This document shows, in pieces, positions 1 to 12,801 of a DNA stretch of 64,000 nt. This DNA is from Rhodamnia argentea. Lineage: Eukaryota; Streptophyta; Magnoliopsida; Myrtales; Myrtaceae. Where the stretch lies: the NCBI RefSeq assembly GCF_020921035.1, contig NC_063158.1:4260001-4324000 (forward strand), read 5' to 3'. Each line of letters starts with the position of its first letter. The first letter of the stretch is position 1. Below the pieces are notes generated by a model, which did no database searches, was not told the origin of the DNA, and saw only the letters and a program-made list of their open reading frames with translations. The translations under genes were made by a program, and so were the position numbers.

Positions 1-3000
1 GTCAACATACCTGTCAAATCAACACAAAAAGGTTTTTTCCCTGGTACTTTAAAAAATGGACTAAAATGAATGAAATCCATCTGATTCCAATGGCCGAAAA
101 TAAATTGACCATCAGCATTCACTGTAGAATGATTTTAAGTGAAAGAAACAATGATGAATTATCAATCCCACTTGATCTAAGAATAAGATAGTCATCCAAC
201 AACATGGTGTCCTCTCACAACAGCGATAACATTAAGTCTTTACAAAAATGGTGGGTTCAAGATAAAACAAGCACTGTGGAGTTATCATATAAATATAACT
301 AAGAAATTACCTTGATCTAACACCCATACGCCCTCGCGCTGAGAACTGATTTGAGCTCGGTGGGATGGGTGGAATTCCTGAGGTGTGGTCTGAAGGTGTT
401 GAGCTTCTAAAGTCTGGACTTCCATTGGGGACAAGTCCTTCACTCTTCAATGCTGACTTCAGGTTGTAGTCAGGCACTCCATTCTGGAATGCTGCGGTTG
501 TTGGAGGAGGAGCCAAGGCAGGTTCCTCAGCAGGAGGTTCAGCACCTTCCTCTACCCATCTCTTTAGCTTCTCATCATAGTAAAACTTATTCTTTTCGCC
601 AAGTTTAGCCTTCAAATTAAATGGCAGGCGACAGAACAGTCAGAACAGTTGCAGCTATTGCTAATACAAAAGATTTAGAATAAGACATTAGTGCTAAACC
701 AAGGTACCTGACGATCCGAGCGTGGTCTCATCACTAGTCCCACAGTCTTCTGTAAAAGCTGCGAGCCGAAACCAAATCTACCAAAGCGGGATGTCCTCTC
801 TGATGCTGAAGCCTTACCCTGAGCATTAGCCGAGGTTATTTCGTGTGATGAATCAACCTGATCAGAACTTAAACCATAATCAGTAACATTGCAACTTCAA
901 GATTAACAGAAGATTTCAAGCAAAAAGCAGAACGCCCCAGAAAGTTTTTCTTTAATTGCAAATACCCAAACCTGTCTAGGGGTCCTCCCAAAATCTGGTT
1001 CTGAGACACTTCTGTTAGGCATTGTCATTTTGTTGCTATCAGCCGTCCACTCCATTGAAGCAGATGCCATTAAAGATGACATAGCCATTGTTGATTGACT
1101 ACTCGAAACTTTAGTAGCCACTGGCTGTTGGAATTGTTCGATACCTTGAAAACTTGCCTGAGACGTTGATGGTGCAGGTGGTGGTAACCCCCCAACAACC
1201 CGATGCGCAGTATTGTCAAAAAAGTTGAGCAATTTACCAACTAACTTTGCCGGAGCCAAGTTTGTTGAATACCCACCCTACAAACAGGTTGTCTGTCAAA
1301 ATGGTGATCGTGGTAAATATCCATTACTCACTCATAATTTAACCAGTCACTGAATGGGACCTCATTCTGCTTATTAGCTATGTGGTGTACGGTCTAAAAC
1401 TAACAGAACTCACCTGTTGATGAGTTCTAATCCGCTCCTCAAGAGATAAAACCGCTTGCTTCCACATCTCTACTTCAGGGGCTCGCCCAGTTTTCAAAGA
1501 TTTCGATAGTGCATGGCAGTACCTAAAACACCATGCTACATTAAGACTAAATGCTGATGAACAATGTTAAAATAGCAGGAAAAGGTCCGATACTTACTTT
1601 AGTGAGTCAGAAACTTTTCCCACTTCAGCCAACATATAGGCATATATGAGCTTATATGGCTGGAAGGGTAGCAGGACAAACTGAGAGTTTCCTAGCACTT
1701 TTGAATATTCATACAACTCTGTCCTCTGTCCAAAAAACATGGATCAATAAGCTTCACTCATTAAATACAATTGTCTCACAGTGACGAGATAAAGCAGAGG
1801 TGCTGGACTAAGTGTCTATGGTTACATAATAGGAATCTATGTGTTATGACTAATGATTCAAAATCGATCTTAGCCTCCTCTAAGAAGTGCATCAGATCAA
1901 CTCTGATCAAAGGCATCACAGGGGTAGCAGCCTAAAAAATTCTCATCTCCCACAACATCTGTTGCACCATCTAAATATCATCGTCACTAAGATAGGATCA
2001 ACCAATGCCTTCCAACCTTATAAATACAATATCCAATAAGTTCAGAGCCACAGAAAATGTAGCAATGGCTGCATCTGCATCAGCATCCTTGAAAATTTGC
2101 TAAAACTCTCCTCTAAACAGCCAAAAGTCAACACTTTCTGAACAGGCACTAAGAGTAAACAACAGGGCAACGGACAAACTCAAGATGAGCAGTGCAATGC
2201 AAGATCTAAAAAGGATCTTGAAGTATAAACAAGCCTTCACCTTGACCATACCTACTGCTTTTGTTTGAACTCTCTCACTGCTCAGTTTACATGCCTGCCA
2301 ACTGTGTTTGTGCATGCGTGCATATGTGTCCTATACTTCCTACCTCATATGAACCAGATACAGACAAGCATTAGAAGGAAACCTTGTTCATGTATCCACC
2401 TCCTATTCTACCACAAACGCATCAAGAAACACAGTGGAGTTCATTACTCTAGAAATAATCAACATATCTCATTTCTCTCCTGTCTGAAACAAAATTAACA
2501 GTAGTTCTCTAAATCAAAGCCCAAGCAAGTTATGGACGAAGAACTATGTACGGGATTCTAGTACCCTGATGATTAAATAGTCAAGAAACCTCAACATGGC
2601 ACCATATCTTTTTAAGGTGTATCTAACAAGATTAAATAGTCAACCGACCTCCCAGAACAAGCAAACAACAAGAAGGTGGGAGAATAAATAAATAAGCTGC
2701 ATAGCAGGCATATGGCCAACAAAGAGTGCACGCACACTCTCTATGGAATAATGAAGTAATCAGAAAAAAGAAGACGAGAATAGAGACTGAGGCAATCTAT
2801 TAGTCATAAGAAGTTTACACAGCAACATCACAAATGATCATCAGTAAGCCTGTACATCCAAGAAATTACACATCATTTCCGGAACACTCATTTAAAGAGC
2901 ATGCAGTCCACTGAATGAATCACAGCATAAAAAATGAAACTACAATAAAAAATGACAGCCAAATGAGATGGTGATACCTGTATAGACCCTGGACTGGCGT

Positions 3001-6000
3001 AAGTTCGTGGACATTTCCAGTGATCTGCTCCAACAAGACACAGTCTTGCAGTGTCTGAATATGACTCAAAATTCGCTTCGGCCACTAGATAGCATATATG
3101 TGCTGCAATTATCTGAACCATAGTTCTTGTGTAAAGACTCGATGGAAATGATTCTTGTGTAAAACTCAACTGTAAATCTCCCATTCCTGTATGCATGAAA
3201 TATAAGAAATACTGACATGCATACCTCACTTCTTTCCTTCCATAGTGAATCCCCAAGGTGAATAATTACAAGTTCGTCATCTTTGGTTCTGTTTGCAGCA
3301 ATTACAGCCAGATTTTCCTCCCAGTCGTCAAGCATACCATTGGTACCAGGCTGCAGAAGAAAGCAACATATTAGTTAACTTTGTATAGATCATAGTTATA
3401 ATTATGGAGTCGGTTCCTTTTTTTATTGCAAATATCAACACATATGATGCCCATCTCTCCCAACAGAGATACACTGTCAACTGTGAAGATATCACAATGA
3501 GATCAATTCCATCATAACTAATCCAAGAGCTTTCACTCTTTATAATCATATAAGTTTTGTGCATTTCCTACAATAAAATCTAGGAAGATTCCCTAGACAC
3601 AAGGTAAAACACATGCACAATAAGTTTCAGTACCAACAAGATAGGATAACTACCCAAACACACCTGAGCAGGACGTTGAGACATAATTGTGGTAACAGGA
3701 TCACTAACAGGGGTGGCGTCCGCTGAAAAGACTTCAGCTGGTTGACCTGCAATAAGCAAGCACAACGTCCGCAACGGTGATCCAGGTACCATCTGTATGA
3801 GTGCCATCTGCTTTACAGTATCTACATAAAACTGCAAGAAGCCATTCCAATCCAAGATCCAGAAATAGAGCCAAAGCATTAGCCGCCCGAGATGTGCATC
3901 GTTAGAAGAAAGGGGAAAAAAAATAACATGAAAGGACCACCTCACCTGATCCCCCAATTGTGAGGCAAGTATAAGGGCTGGTCCCCACAACTGACCTTCT
4001 TGTGCGCACTGTAGAGCCTCTTTTTTTCTTCCAGAAACCAGAAGATTCTGCACCTCAGAGGCAGTCGCCTAGCAAAAACATCCAAGATCATTTAAAGAAC
4101 ATGAGATTGCTGCTCAAGGTGGAAAAAATGAAAAAGTTTGGAGAGATTAGCAGACCTGAATTTGTTCAGAAGAAGGTAAAAACTGCAAGCAGCGGCTTTC
4201 AGAATTGTAACCCCCAAATGGTCCATTATTTTTCTTAACGGATGCAAAAAGTTTGGCAACTGCTGTTTCAGGACTATCGCCTTCCTGTTAGGACGAAAAA
4301 ATTTCCAGGTACCATTTTAATCGTCCAGCATATGATAACACTAAAAATGCAAGGCCCAAAGTAGAAAAGGGAAAGTTATGAAAAAGAACAAGAGTGATAA
4401 CATCCTCAAACTTTGCCACAAACTTCTGATTGAGCATTCCCATCACCCGCTCAGACTTCTCAGCAAATTAATCACATGAAACCATGACTAGATGGCGGAT
4501 ATCAATATTTGGGAATTTTTCCAGTAGAAAAACTGACTAAAATTTAAAACAGAAGACATGCCATTTTTCTAAAGAAAAAAGGAACCAAAGCATGGAATGT
4601 GTATGAACATAAAACCACTAGACAATGTATTTCTTTAAAGTATACCTACTGTGTCACATGAGATTTAGTTGCTTTTAGAGGAAGTGAGACTACCAATTTT
4701 GAAGATCTCAAATTTGAAGAAAAGCTGCCAATCCGCAGTTGATCAAGAGAAGCAAAAGCAGAGCAAGAAGCATAAACTTGAAAATGCTTCTTCATAACAA
4801 TTTCTTGGCAAAATATGTAAAGCCTGATGTGCATAAACTTCATAGAAATGATAAAAATCATCCAAAACGAAAAATAAGTTAGAACTGAAGTTACTAGCAG
4901 GTCTGAACAAATTTACCTTAAAGGCAGTTTCGGTGCCAAAAGGAGATCGAAGTTTACCATAATGCTGACAGGCTATCTTCAGCAAAGACAGAAGCAACTT
5001 CAAAGCCTCTGTTTTTTTATAATCCATATCTGGAGATTCACAGTTGGTAATCCTTTCATCAATCCATTTGTTCAACTCTTTACTTCCAACACTTCCACCA
5101 ACTAGAGGACCAGGAAAGGATTGTTCGCACAAAGCATGCAAATAGTTGCAAGCACCAAATCCATAGCCAGAAGCATCATTCTTCTTTTGGAATACTTCAA
5201 TTATGTTGAGGACAGCAATTGAGCTCCCAGAAGAATCCTTCAGAGCAAAACAAGGGAAATAAGAGCTTTTTTCAAACGAGAGTAGCATAATGTTAAATAT
5301 CAAACTCTATCTGAAGGATCTCTGATATGAATATACTTCAACAGCAAAACACAATCCAGAGGAGTATAGAGCCATTAAAATAGAGGGAAAATATCCCTTT
5401 CAGCTTCCCTAAACCAAATTAACTGAAGGAGAAGCCTAAAGACAAACCTGGCCTCCATATGATGGATTACTGGCAAATGTCGCATCTTTAATTACTATGA
5501 GTTTTCCACCAAATCCAAAAGTAACTAACGCATGGGCAGGACGCCCTGCCGAAGATAGTCCTAGGTTAGGCGCTGGAGTAAACTGATGAGTACCCTGAAA
5601 AGATTGCTGGGGAAAATTTGCTGGCTTCTGATTCGCATAAAAATCATTGGAGAAATGCAGTTGATCATGCTGCTCAACATTTGCCTGATTGAATGGTTGA
5701 CTGGGGATAAAGCTCTGTGGTCCAAAAGCCCCCTGAACCTCACTATTATTCCAGCCTGATTTTCCATGCAATCCAACCGCCCCAAAAGAATTAAACGAAT
5801 TCTGTGGATTGATGTGGTTATTTGGAGCAACTTCGGAGCCATACAGAGTGTCGAATTGCTGTTTTCCTCCGAAATTTGAAATTGCATTGCTTGTTGCAAC
5901 TGTTCCTACTTGCCGAGTATCATTCCTGCTCGGTTGACTGTATTCACTATACGAGCCATTCCAATGACCATCCTGGCTTTGACCAACATTAATTTGTGAC

Positions 6001-7307
6001 CCATAATTGTTAGCCTGTCCGTAGTCACCATGAATGCCGTTATGAGCTTGACTCATAACATCAGTGGTAATCGATCCATCTTGATTCTGGTAACCATGAC
6101 ATTGACCTGATGTTTGTAAAGAAGAAGTATAACTCTCCAGTGTACGCCATTCCTGGGCAATCATATCATAATACCAACCAGGGTACTGAGGATCAAATAC
6201 CATATGATCCGGATAGCCGTTATTCCCCTCTGAAACCTGATTCATACTATAGACACTCTCAGTTGTCCCAGGCTCCGCAGCAGTTCCCATGACAGACTGA
6301 GCAGTTTGTTGCAAATAAGAAACCTCTGATGTTCCATCAGAACTAGCAGGCCATTCCTGAACTGCACTATTATCAGAGTTCCCTTGGAGATTCATATTGG
6401 CGTCATAACCATCCACTTGATACCACTGTCCGGTAGTGGAGTCATATTTCCACCCCGGATATAAATTTTCCCAATGCTGACTACCACTAAGATCCTGCAC
6501 ATTAGCGGTTTGGTGATCGCCAGCCCCATAGCCTTGGTCCTGCTGATACTGTGCATAATGTGCAGAGTTTTCCAATCCATCAGCCTGATTTTTGGCACTA
6601 CCTGCTGCAATTACTGACTCATGGTTTGAATCCTCCGGAAAATTACCAGAGAACTGCCCACCAATATTGTCCAAGCTAGTGAAAAAATCGGAGTAGGATC
6701 CAAACCCATGACCCTGCGTATGCTCAACAGCCTCTGCATGAAATGAGCTCCATCCCACTTCCTTGATTCCCCCACCAGCTCCACTATCCTTTTCCTTCAC
6801 TGGATCAACCAAATCTTGAGACCCTGTGCTATTATAATTCGACTCGATCAGACTGTCAAACTCAAACGAATTGGCCGACGCCAATGCGCTGCTCTCACCT
6901 GCAGCCACACTCAGCGATCCTGAGGCGGCATCTATATGATCTCCGCTCCCCGTTGCATCGTGCCCACTCCCATCATTCAGACTCTCCACCGCTGCACCTT
7001 TAATCGGTTCCGCATCAACTGTAGAACTGAGATCAAACGAGCTCGAAGGCAGAAGAGCCTTCTTCTCACCTGCAGGCAGTGCGACCTGAGACGCCACTCC
7101 AAAATCAGCAGACTCCTCTCTTTTCAGCTTCGGATCAGCCACTCCACCCGAATCTTCAATGCTCAAATTAGAAAATTTCCTCGCTGCATCGGAGCTAGAA
7201 GCAGAGGCCGATCCTGAAGGACCAAAATCATCGTCATCATCCACCAATTTGTCGAAGAAGTCCTCGTCGGTCTGATCCTCCACCTCAAATGGAGGATTGC
7301 TAGCCAT
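1..7307 (-). CDS. SEC16: SEC16/MAIGO5-like COPII coat assembly scaffold, 5' portion (3' end beyond the window)
   Basis: SEC16 organises ER exit sites and recruits COPII coat proteins on the ER membrane. Proposed exons, in coding order: 7307-5448, 5237-4917, 4284-4156, 4068-3946, 3831-3664, 3350-3225, 3112-2978, 1725-1598, 1522-1414, 1277-972, 857-708, 609-311 and 10 to beyond 1. They join in one frame and give 1288 residues so far. The first exon encodes 620 residues, starting MASNPPFEVEDQTDEDFFDK, followed by an acidic DDDDD stretch. Two aromatic repeats, YPGWKYD (about 283-289) and YPGWYYD (about 375-381), are typical of plant SEC16. The conserved central region begins at HALVTFGFGGKL near the end of exon 1 and continues through LKIACQHYGKLRSPFG, EVQNLLVSGRKKEALQ and SPLRTLCLLIAGQPAEVF. 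The start at 7307 was chosen because the family begins at this Met; an in-frame Met at 7364 is upstream. Intron 7 (1726-2977) is the longest. The final 10-bp piece is inferred from a CAG acceptor and the expected RYVD residues. Confidence 0.93.
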
Positions 7308-7860
7308 CGAACCAAACAAGGAAAACCCTAAACCTCGGCGATCCCAATCAATCTCCCACCCCAAAAAACAATCAGAATTAACCTCGCCGAGTTATCGTCG
7401 AATCCGGATCGAAATGACGCTTCCAGCAATCAGAAACCTCGGCTTCCGGGCCTCCAACGTCGCAACAACCTCGAGATCCAACCCGACACGCGCAATTTCA
7501 CCTCAAGACCGATAAATTGCGATCACCTGACACTAAATCGCGAGCCTAGGGGACCTCAAATCGGGAAGATCTAGGGTTTTTGGCGTCCCTCCGATACCGG
7601 CGCCGTTTTCTGACGGGACACCTCGAAGATGTGCGGAATCGGACTTGAAACTAACGCATTCAACATGACGCTCAGCCCAAAAAAATAAAAAAAAAAACTG
7701 AGAATTTAGCTGACGGAAGCAGCAGCAACAGAAGAAGAAGAAGAAGAAGAAGAACTCACTAAAATTGAGGTCGAGACTCGCAGAGAGAGAGAGAAGAGAG
7801 AGTTTCGCATCAGCCACCCACCCGGCAACCAAAGGCCTCTCGAGTCAATTTTTCTTTGTT
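7308..7860 (-). promoter_or_regulatory. SEC16 5' leader and proximal promoter
   Basis: This stretch lies immediately upstream of the SEC16 start on the minus strand. It has a GAA-type trinucleotide run (about 7733-7755 on the plus strand) and a GA-rich stretch (about 7777-7803), which read as CT-rich on the coding strand, as is common in plant 5' leaders. No transcription start can be fixed from sequence. The several short ORFs here are low-complexity and are not called. Confidence 0.4.
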
Positions 7861-9165
7861 TTTTAAATAGTTTAATCTGTATTTGACCAAAATACCAAAA
7901 AATGGGTTTAATTTGTGGGAAGCTATATTTAATTTTCATTTCTGCCCCCAAATTTTCCAATTGATGCTGTTTTTCTACCCTCTTTACCTTTTTTTATTAC
8001 AATTTTCCCCTTGCTTCCTTCATTTCCTTACCTTTTCCTCTTATTCTTTTCCATCGTTGATCTGTCCATTTTCCTCTTCCGCGATCTGATCCGATCTGCT
8101 GCGCCACACCATCTCGACTAATCCTCACCGAATGAGGAAAATAATGATTCAGACTCATCGGTAACAAGTATGGACATACCATATGAGATTTCAATTGCTC
8201 CACATCTCAAATAGCACGAATTGAACGGCCAAATAAATAACTCAAAATTCAATCATTTAAAGAAGGAATTCACGGTTTTCAAATGAATAATCTGTCGAGG
8301 ATCAAGCCGGTTTCTAAACTCTACTGGCTCAAGTCATCCTATAAATTTCTTTTTTTGGTTCTCGTGTAATCGAGTCTTTTTGGTCAAACTCTCAGATGAA
8401 AAGGTAGAAGGAGAGGCAGATGGCTAAACAAGGCCAGCAAATGCACGGCACATGGTTCCACCTAACGACTAGGCTGAAGATTAATTTTGCATGCATTGCC
8501 ATTTATTCCATGTCATTGCTGCCTTGGTGTCTATTAGGTGTTTTTGTCTCTAGTAAGCCTAACAAAATCTTCCATTCTTGAGCGTTAAAACATGCTGTAA
8601 CTCCAATTACAAAATTTATGTTCTCTGAATCCAACACTCGACCCCATTAGCTTAGCCAACGTGGCCATGTCATCGCCGCCTCCCTCCAACTACTCGCAGC
8701 CGGCTCCATGCCTCGGACGGCACGGGATCAATCTCACAAATGTCACTCGTGGGACCGACCGATAACCGATGTTATCACTGCTCTTCTTGCTTCACTCGGC
8801 TCTCGCTTCATTGGCGCTCAGATCTGGCCCCTTGTGCGTCGGATCATCGTCAACGAACGTGACGTGAGTGGTCGCGTCAGAGGAGGAGATCGACGACTGG
8901 ATTAAGGATGACGAATCCATCGTGAGCCAATCCGCTTCGAGTGGACTCTTGTGACTTAGGAGTATGTTGCGGAACTCATCCTCTTGCCTCGCCATTACGA
9001 TATGGACCGTAGAGCTTACCTTGACGCCCTGTCGCCGTCTCCTCTACGATTCGATAAACTAACCTCCGACATTGAGCGGTGGAGCTCGTCCATAGCACGG
9101 AGGTAGCGATCGATCTCGTTGCAATGGACCTCAAAGATCGTCCCCTCCCTAGAGCTCTCCCCGTT
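7861..9165. other. Intergenic spacer, no gene recognised
   Basis: AT-rich up to about 8640, then GC-richer. Short ORFs occur on both strands but none resembles a known protein, has a supporting splice pattern or keeps coding character. The GC-rich part from about 8650 grades into the minisatellite that follows and may share its origin; that is inference. Confidence 0.4.
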
Positions 9166-9169
9166 GGCC

Positions 9170-10205
9170 ACGCTTCAGTACCCAAGTCCCATAACCAAGT
9201 CACTGGTACTCAACCCGGGTCCATCGAGGCATGGCTCGGTTCCTAATGGCTAGGTCCATGTCCGTAGACGCTGGCCCAAGTCCCAACTCCCATGCCCATG
9301 TCATTAGTGCCTGGCTCAAGTCCATAGAGACGGGACTAGGGCCTTAATGTACATTCCTCGACGACCAAGCCCAGGATCACAAAGGCTAGGCCTAGGTCTC
9401 TCAAGCCAAAGTCGAGACCTCGGTGCCCATGCTTGGCTCCTCGGAGGCCGAGCGGGGGTCCTTGAGATTGGTCCCCATTGCTTGGCGATGGGCTCGGGTC
9501 CATGGAGTTCAGGCTCAAGACCCCATGCCCGAGTACTCAGCTGTCATGCCCAAGTTAGTGGTGACTAGCCCAATCCCATCATGGTCAGGCCTACTTCCTT
9601 GGTAGAGAGACCCAGGTCCACAGTGGCTGGGCCTAGGTTCCTCAAGGTCGAGCCTAAGACCTTGGTGTCCAAGTCCATGAAGGCCGAGTCCAAATCCCTC
9701 AAGGCTTGGCCTGGGACCTCAATGCCTATGCTTGAGTCCCCAGCGGCCATGCCTAGCTACTCAGCTCTTGCATACAAGTCTCAACAACCTTCCCGGTCCA
9801 TCGAGGCCGACTTGAGTCAATTGAGGCTGAGCTCGGGTCCCTAGCAGCAACCCGACTCCTCCCCAGAGTCATTGGCGCATGATGCGAATCCATCGTGGCT
9901 GGGCCCAGTTCCTCTCCTCCACAAAGAAAGGGTATAGGTCCTTGGAGACCGAGACCAATAATTCGGTGCCCATGCCTGAGTCCACAAAGGTCTGGCCTGG
10001 GTCCCTTGAGTCCAAGCTCGTAAACTTGGTGTCTATGCTCCGGTCTCTGGTGACTGTGCCCATGCACCTAGCTCCCTCACGCAAGTTGATGACGCCATAC
10101 TCCATCGAGGCCGACCTAGGTCCAAAGAGGCTGGTCCCAAGTCTCTCGAGGCCAAGACAAGACCCTAGTCTCGTGCCCAGGTTCCCTGAGGCCAGTTCCA
10201 AAGCT
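9170..10205. repeat. Degenerate 21-bp minisatellite with an apparent 63-bp higher-order period
   Basis: The sequence is built of diverged units such as GGCTGGGCCTAGGTTCCTCA plus one base, each 21 bp long. Consecutive 21-bp blocks can be laid out by eye at about 9628-9750 and 9987-10070. The block class containing GGTG(C/T)C(C/T)ATGC recurs at about 9422, 9963 and 10027, the last two close to 63 bp (three units) apart. One 15-bp unit near 9670 shows a 6-bp deletion, which keeps multiples of three. Because 21 is divisible by three, ORFs stay open on both strands and give heptad-like repeats (for example GLGLQGP on the minus strand). Those ORFs are treated as by-products. Edges are approximate. 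Confidence 0.7.
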
Positions 10206-10521
10206 TCTTTTTAAAAAATTATACTATTGCATGCATCAAGAATCAAAGCATGGTCTTCAACATGACCAACTAACAGCACGAACAAAATGTGTTTTCGTGG
10301 TAAAATGGGGTAACTTTTATATTATATCATAAGAATTTGATTTTTCACCCAAAAACATAAAATAGGCTGGCTCCCAAGTAGAATCGGGAATCGAACCGAA
10401 ACCCACCGAATCCTTGTTCTAAAACCTCTTTGTTCTTGTCTGGCAGTGCACTGCTCCCCCACGTCTCCATGTTGCTCGTATGGCATGCCTACTAGCCCAC
10501 AATCCGACCCCGAGCACTTAA

Positions 10522-10749
10522 GGGCGCGCATGATAACACTTCTGAAGTAGAATTTCGCCTTCTGAAGTGTTTCTAGAGCAGAAATCTGTTTGGTTCACAA
10601 CTTTAAGTTTCTACTTACGAAACAACTTTTTACTTCAGAAGTGATTTTTGCAGCACTTTCGAGAAGTAAAAAAAAACTTACTTCTCACCATCAGAAGCTA
10701 TTTTTTTCCCTTTCACTTCTCCCTCTTCATATTTTCTTCTATTTACGGG

Positions 10750-10814
<65 letters not shown>

Positions 10815-11515
10815 GCGGGCCAGGTTGACCTAGTCCTGAAAATATTTTAATAATAAAATTTTAAGTAAAAATAAAAAAAGGAAATTTTGAAAAAAATCAT
10901 TAAAAAGTATAAAAAAATTCATCAAAAATTCCAAAAGTAATAAAAAAAATTCAGAAAAAATTCGCGAGCTCTTAAAAAATCGTAATAAAAAAAAAAAAAC
11001 ATAAAAATCATTAAAAAATCTGAAAATTTTGAAAATTCCAAAAAAATCCCAAAAGATAAGAAATGACCACAATTAATTGGCCAAGACCTATTTTGTATTT
11101 TTTGACCCCCAATCTTTCCAAATTGACAATTTTTCCCTTCTCGGCAAATTGTCTCCAATTTCTCCCAAATCACCCATGAACTCTAATCACACATTCTCTA
11201 AGCCCTTAGGGCTATATTAGGGAAGCCTTGATTTGTATTGATGTGCTTTATATGTGCACTTGATTGCACATTTATTTTATTGAATGTGATTGGTAGGATT
11301 AGTCTTCCGACTTGCATGAAAACCCGTCAGTATTTGCATTTAACTTTTCTTGAATAAAATGCATATTAGGTTATGATCAATAAATTTTCATAGAAATTTT
11401 GTCATGTTATCAAACGCATTTCTTTCATCAGAAATCAACTTCCGAAGCAAAAGTAGAAAAATCAACTCTCGCTTTTGAAGTTATTTCTGAAGCAGAAGTG
11501 TTGTCATGTGCACCC
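10522..11515. mobile_element. PIF/Harbinger (Tourist-like) MITE, TAA target duplication
   Basis: The left end reads GGGCGCGCATGATAACACTT and the reverse complement of the right end reads GGGTGCACATGACAACACTT, a terminal inverted repeat of more than 20 bp with few mismatches. The element is flanked by TAA at 10519-10521 and TAA at 11516-11518, the 3-bp target duplication typical of PIF/Harbinger elements. The inverted homology continues inward through CTTCTGAAG-type motifs. No transposase is encoded. The interior has a CT/GA palindrome and an A-rich stretch with loosely repeated AAAATTC-type motifs. At 994 bp it is long for a MITE. Superfamily assignment rests on the target duplication and terminal GGG. 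Confidence 0.8.
10752..10812. repeat. Perfect (CT)n/(GA)n palindromic microsatellite
   Basis: A run of CT dinucleotides of about 31 bp is followed directly by a GA run of about 29 bp, meeting at CTCGAG (10781-10786). The whole block is its own reverse complement and could form a spacerless hairpin or cruciform. It lies inside the Harbinger-type MITE. Confidence 0.95.
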
Positions 11516-11649
11516 TAATATTCCTCACCGATTCAACAAACTGGTCTATAGAGTCACCTACTTTTTAAATGCAACAATTTAAGGAGAACATTTGATACAA
11601 ATTGGAGGTCAAATCGGGTATGAGTTACTAAAGTTATGTTATGAAAATT

Positions 11650-12337
11650 GGCAAAAGGACACCTAGAATACTAATATTTGTATATGACGCTCATTTTAGT
11701 GCCAATGTCTTTTTTTGGATCATTTAAGTGTTAATTTTTTTTTAAAAAAATGGCTATTTCAATGCCAACTTTAGTGAGCTTCGCCGGAAAGCATACATGG
11801 CATCTATGTAGCTCGCTAGAAGATCATATTCAATAAAAAAATCCATGTAATATTAAAAAATTTAAAATAAACCTAAATACTAAAAATAAGCTAAAAAAAT
11901 AAATAAAAAATGCAATTGCAACTGCCCTCATTGCCGTTGCCGTAGACCCATCATTGCTGGCAAATGGCCGGCGATGGGTGGGGGAGTGCCCACAGGGGTC
12001 GTCGAGCCCCGACAACCCATGCTAAGGCCTTGCTAGGGGTCGAAGAGGCCTAGCCATGGCTGCAACTTTTTTTTTTTTTTTGGATTTTCTTATTTTTTAG
12101 GTTATTTTCCGTGTAATTTTAATTTTTTTAAAAAATAACTTATTTTTAAGTTTAAAAGTCCATATGGCTGCCACGTGGATTGATTTAAAAAAAAAATGTC
12201 ACGTGTACTATTTGACTAGAATTGGCATTTAAGTGATCGCTTTTTCTCCGATTTGACACTTGAGTGATCCAAAAAAAATATATTGACATCAAAATGAGTG
12301 CCGTACATAAATATTGACACTTATGTGTTTTTTTGCC
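11650..12337. mobile_element. Palindromic Mutator-like MITE, degenerate 9-bp target duplication
   Basis: The left arm begins GGCAAAAGGACACC and the reverse complement of the right end begins GGCAAAAAAACAC. Inverted similarity continues through GCTCATTTTAGTGCCAATGT-type sequence and GGATCA(T/C)T(T/C)AAGTG for about 100 bp or more. The flanks ATGAAAATT (11641-11649) and ATAAAAAAT (12338-12346) match at 7 of 9 positions, compatible with an old 9-bp Mutator-type duplication. The core (about 11940-12060) is GC-rich. No transposase is present. Confidence 0.6.
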
Positions 12338-12801
12338 ATAAAAAATGAGTCGATTCCGGTCTAATCATTTTCGACTTGATCCATTCATTTAATGTGCGTG
12401 ACCTGAGATGATTTGGTTTGTGAATATATGGGGAGTTGTTTCACAATAGAGGGCTCTTCTGGTCTGATGTAGTTTTAAAACTCAAGGAGGGTGAGTGATA
12501 AAGTGTCGAAGCGTGGGAGGGTAATTGGTATTTTCCCAAAATTTTGTGAACATGTCCAGACCGTTTTTCCTTTTCCATCGATCTATGAAATGATGGTTGA
12601 AGAACTTCTTCTAAATTAACAAAAGATACTTGACTCGAGATACTTGAATGACAGTAATAAGGTATTGCTACATGACCGGGTCAATTCGGAAGAAAGTATC
12701 GCTCAAAGATTATTTCGAACATTCGCCATCAGTAAATAGATTGTACTTTTCTCATTTCAATTTGAGATTAGATGATATCCTAGATACCACGGTCAAGTTT
12801 G

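Noticed and set aside
9336-10214. Overlapping ORFs of 60-111 codons
   Set aside because: A by-product of the 21-bp repeat, whose unit length is a multiple of three.
10380-10460. Possible tRNA-like stretch (GAATCGAACC)
   Set aside because: No cloverleaf could be folded around it by eye; no matching acceptor stem.
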